15,254 nt of DNA from Elusimicrobia bacterium RBG_16_66_12 (lineage in GTDB: Bacteria; Elusimicrobiota; Elusimicrobia; UBA1565; UBA9628), in assembly GCA_001800005.1 (NCBI GenBank), contig MGUL01000094.1, positions 6,036 through 21,289 on the forward strand, in the 5' to 3' direction. The translations under genes were made by a program, and so were the position numbers. Below the pieces are notes generated by a model. The model had not been told where the DNA came from. It did no database searches and saw only the letters and a list, made by a program, of their open reading frames with translations. Positions 14,865-15,254 of the stretch are shown here, in pieces (position 1 is the stretch's first letter; each line of letters opens with the position of its first letter).

Positions 14865-15254
14865 GCCTTCAACCGGGACAGCACCTCGTCCTGGCGCCGG
14901 AACATCCGCGCCTTCGCGCGGGGGGCGCGGTCGTCGTGGCCGAGGAGGTGCAGCGCGCCGTGCACGGCCAGGGTCAGGGCTTCATGGAGGACTCCGTGGC
15001 CGAGGTCCTTGGCCTGACGGACGGCCATCCAGGATGAGATGTAGATGTCGCCGATGGGCCTTTCGCCGGCCGGCATCCCGGGCGGGCTCTCGTGCTCGAA
15101 CGCGATCACATCCGTGTCGCGGTCATGCCCCAGGAACTCGCGGTTCATCGCCCGTATCTTGTCCCGGGGGAGGAAGACGACGCCTACTTCGCCGTCCACT
15201 CGCGAGCGCTCCCGCGCGAAGGCGGCCCTGACCGCCCGCGCGAAGAGCTTCGGC
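14861..15254 (-). CDS. ybeY: Endoribonuclease YbeY (partial), altered zinc site
   Basis: YbeY is a zinc endoribonuclease for 16S rRNA 3'-end maturation and ribosome quality control. The frame is open to the window edge, so the true start is upstream; a GTG at 15199 is internal, because PKLFARAVRAAFARE and similar text precede it in frame and fit the family's N-terminal helix. The conserved core is clear: RAMNREFLGHDRDTDVIAF, GDIYIS, and the C-terminal HGALHLLGHDD. The zinc site of the family is H-x3-H-x5-H. Here the first two His are kept (codons at 14962-14960 and 14950-14948), but the third position is Asp (14932-14930), with a His two residues earlier. The gene is co-transcribed with the M23 peptidase gene, which overlaps it by ATGA. 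Confidence 0.87.
   Translation of the reverse strand, partial: PKLFARAVRAAFARERSRVDGEVGVVFLPRDKIRAMNREFLGHDRDTDVIAFEHESPPGMPAGERPIGDIYISSWMAVRQAKDLGHGVLHEALTLAVHGALHLLGHDDRAPRAKARMFRRQDEVLSRLKA

Noticed and set aside
13326..15017. Long plus-strand ORF (about 560 residues) opposite the M23 gene and ybeY
   Set aside because: Arg/Gly-rich shadow of genes with intact active-site motifs on the other strand.

Overview
The window is about 15.3 kb of high-GC bacterial chromosome packed with conserved housekeeping genes. A Gram-negative-type envelope is implied by a type IV pilus motor, an LptE-like lipoprotein, and secreted proteins with signal peptides. The phylum cannot be proved from the sequence. 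The gene mix, plus a secreted or membrane protein with a long Ala/Ser-rich stretch after its signal peptide, makes Elusimicrobiota or a similar little-studied high-GC lineage my best guess. I see no phage, insertion sequence, CRISPR array, tRNA or rRNA, and no gene-free stretch longer than 300 bases.

Layout from left to right. Positions 1-1155 (+) hold the 3' part of an unrecognised single-span membrane protein whose reading frame breaks near 615-645. Positions 1241-5372 (+) hold the pilus motor operon pilB-pilT-pilC. Next is uvrC on the minus strand; its 3' end overlaps the end of pilC by 47 bases. Divergent from uvrC is rpsT (+), followed by a vapBC-type toxin-antitoxin pair (+). The minus-strand run leuS-lptE-holA (11958 down to 7792) then meets vapC tail to tail. 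Upstream of leuS on the minus strand are an unknown membrane protein (13353-11974) and then the pair ybeY - M23 peptidase (the window edge down to 13485).

Working together: PilB drives pilus extension, PilT retraction, and PilC is the inner-membrane platform. LeuRS, S20 and YbeY serve translation and ribosome maturation. HolA belongs to the replication clamp loader, UvrC to nucleotide excision repair, and LptE plus the M23 peptidase to the envelope. leuS-lptE-holA is a widely conserved order. holA and rpsT are neighbours in some other bacteria, so vapBC looks inserted between them.

The most interesting pattern is regulatory. Six genes at the head of a transcript have a good -10 hexamer placed only 6-9 bases before the start codon (pilB, uvrC, rpsT, vapB, leuS, and the membrane protein). 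Their mRNAs should therefore be leaderless or nearly so. The operon-internal genes pilT and pilC instead carry clear Shine-Dalgarno sequences. Other points worth a look are a short UvrC without its C-terminal helix-hairpin-helix region, a YbeY in which Asp replaces the third zinc-binding His, and a hairpin that contains both stop codons of the convergent vapC and holA genes. I found no clearly new multi-gene system.
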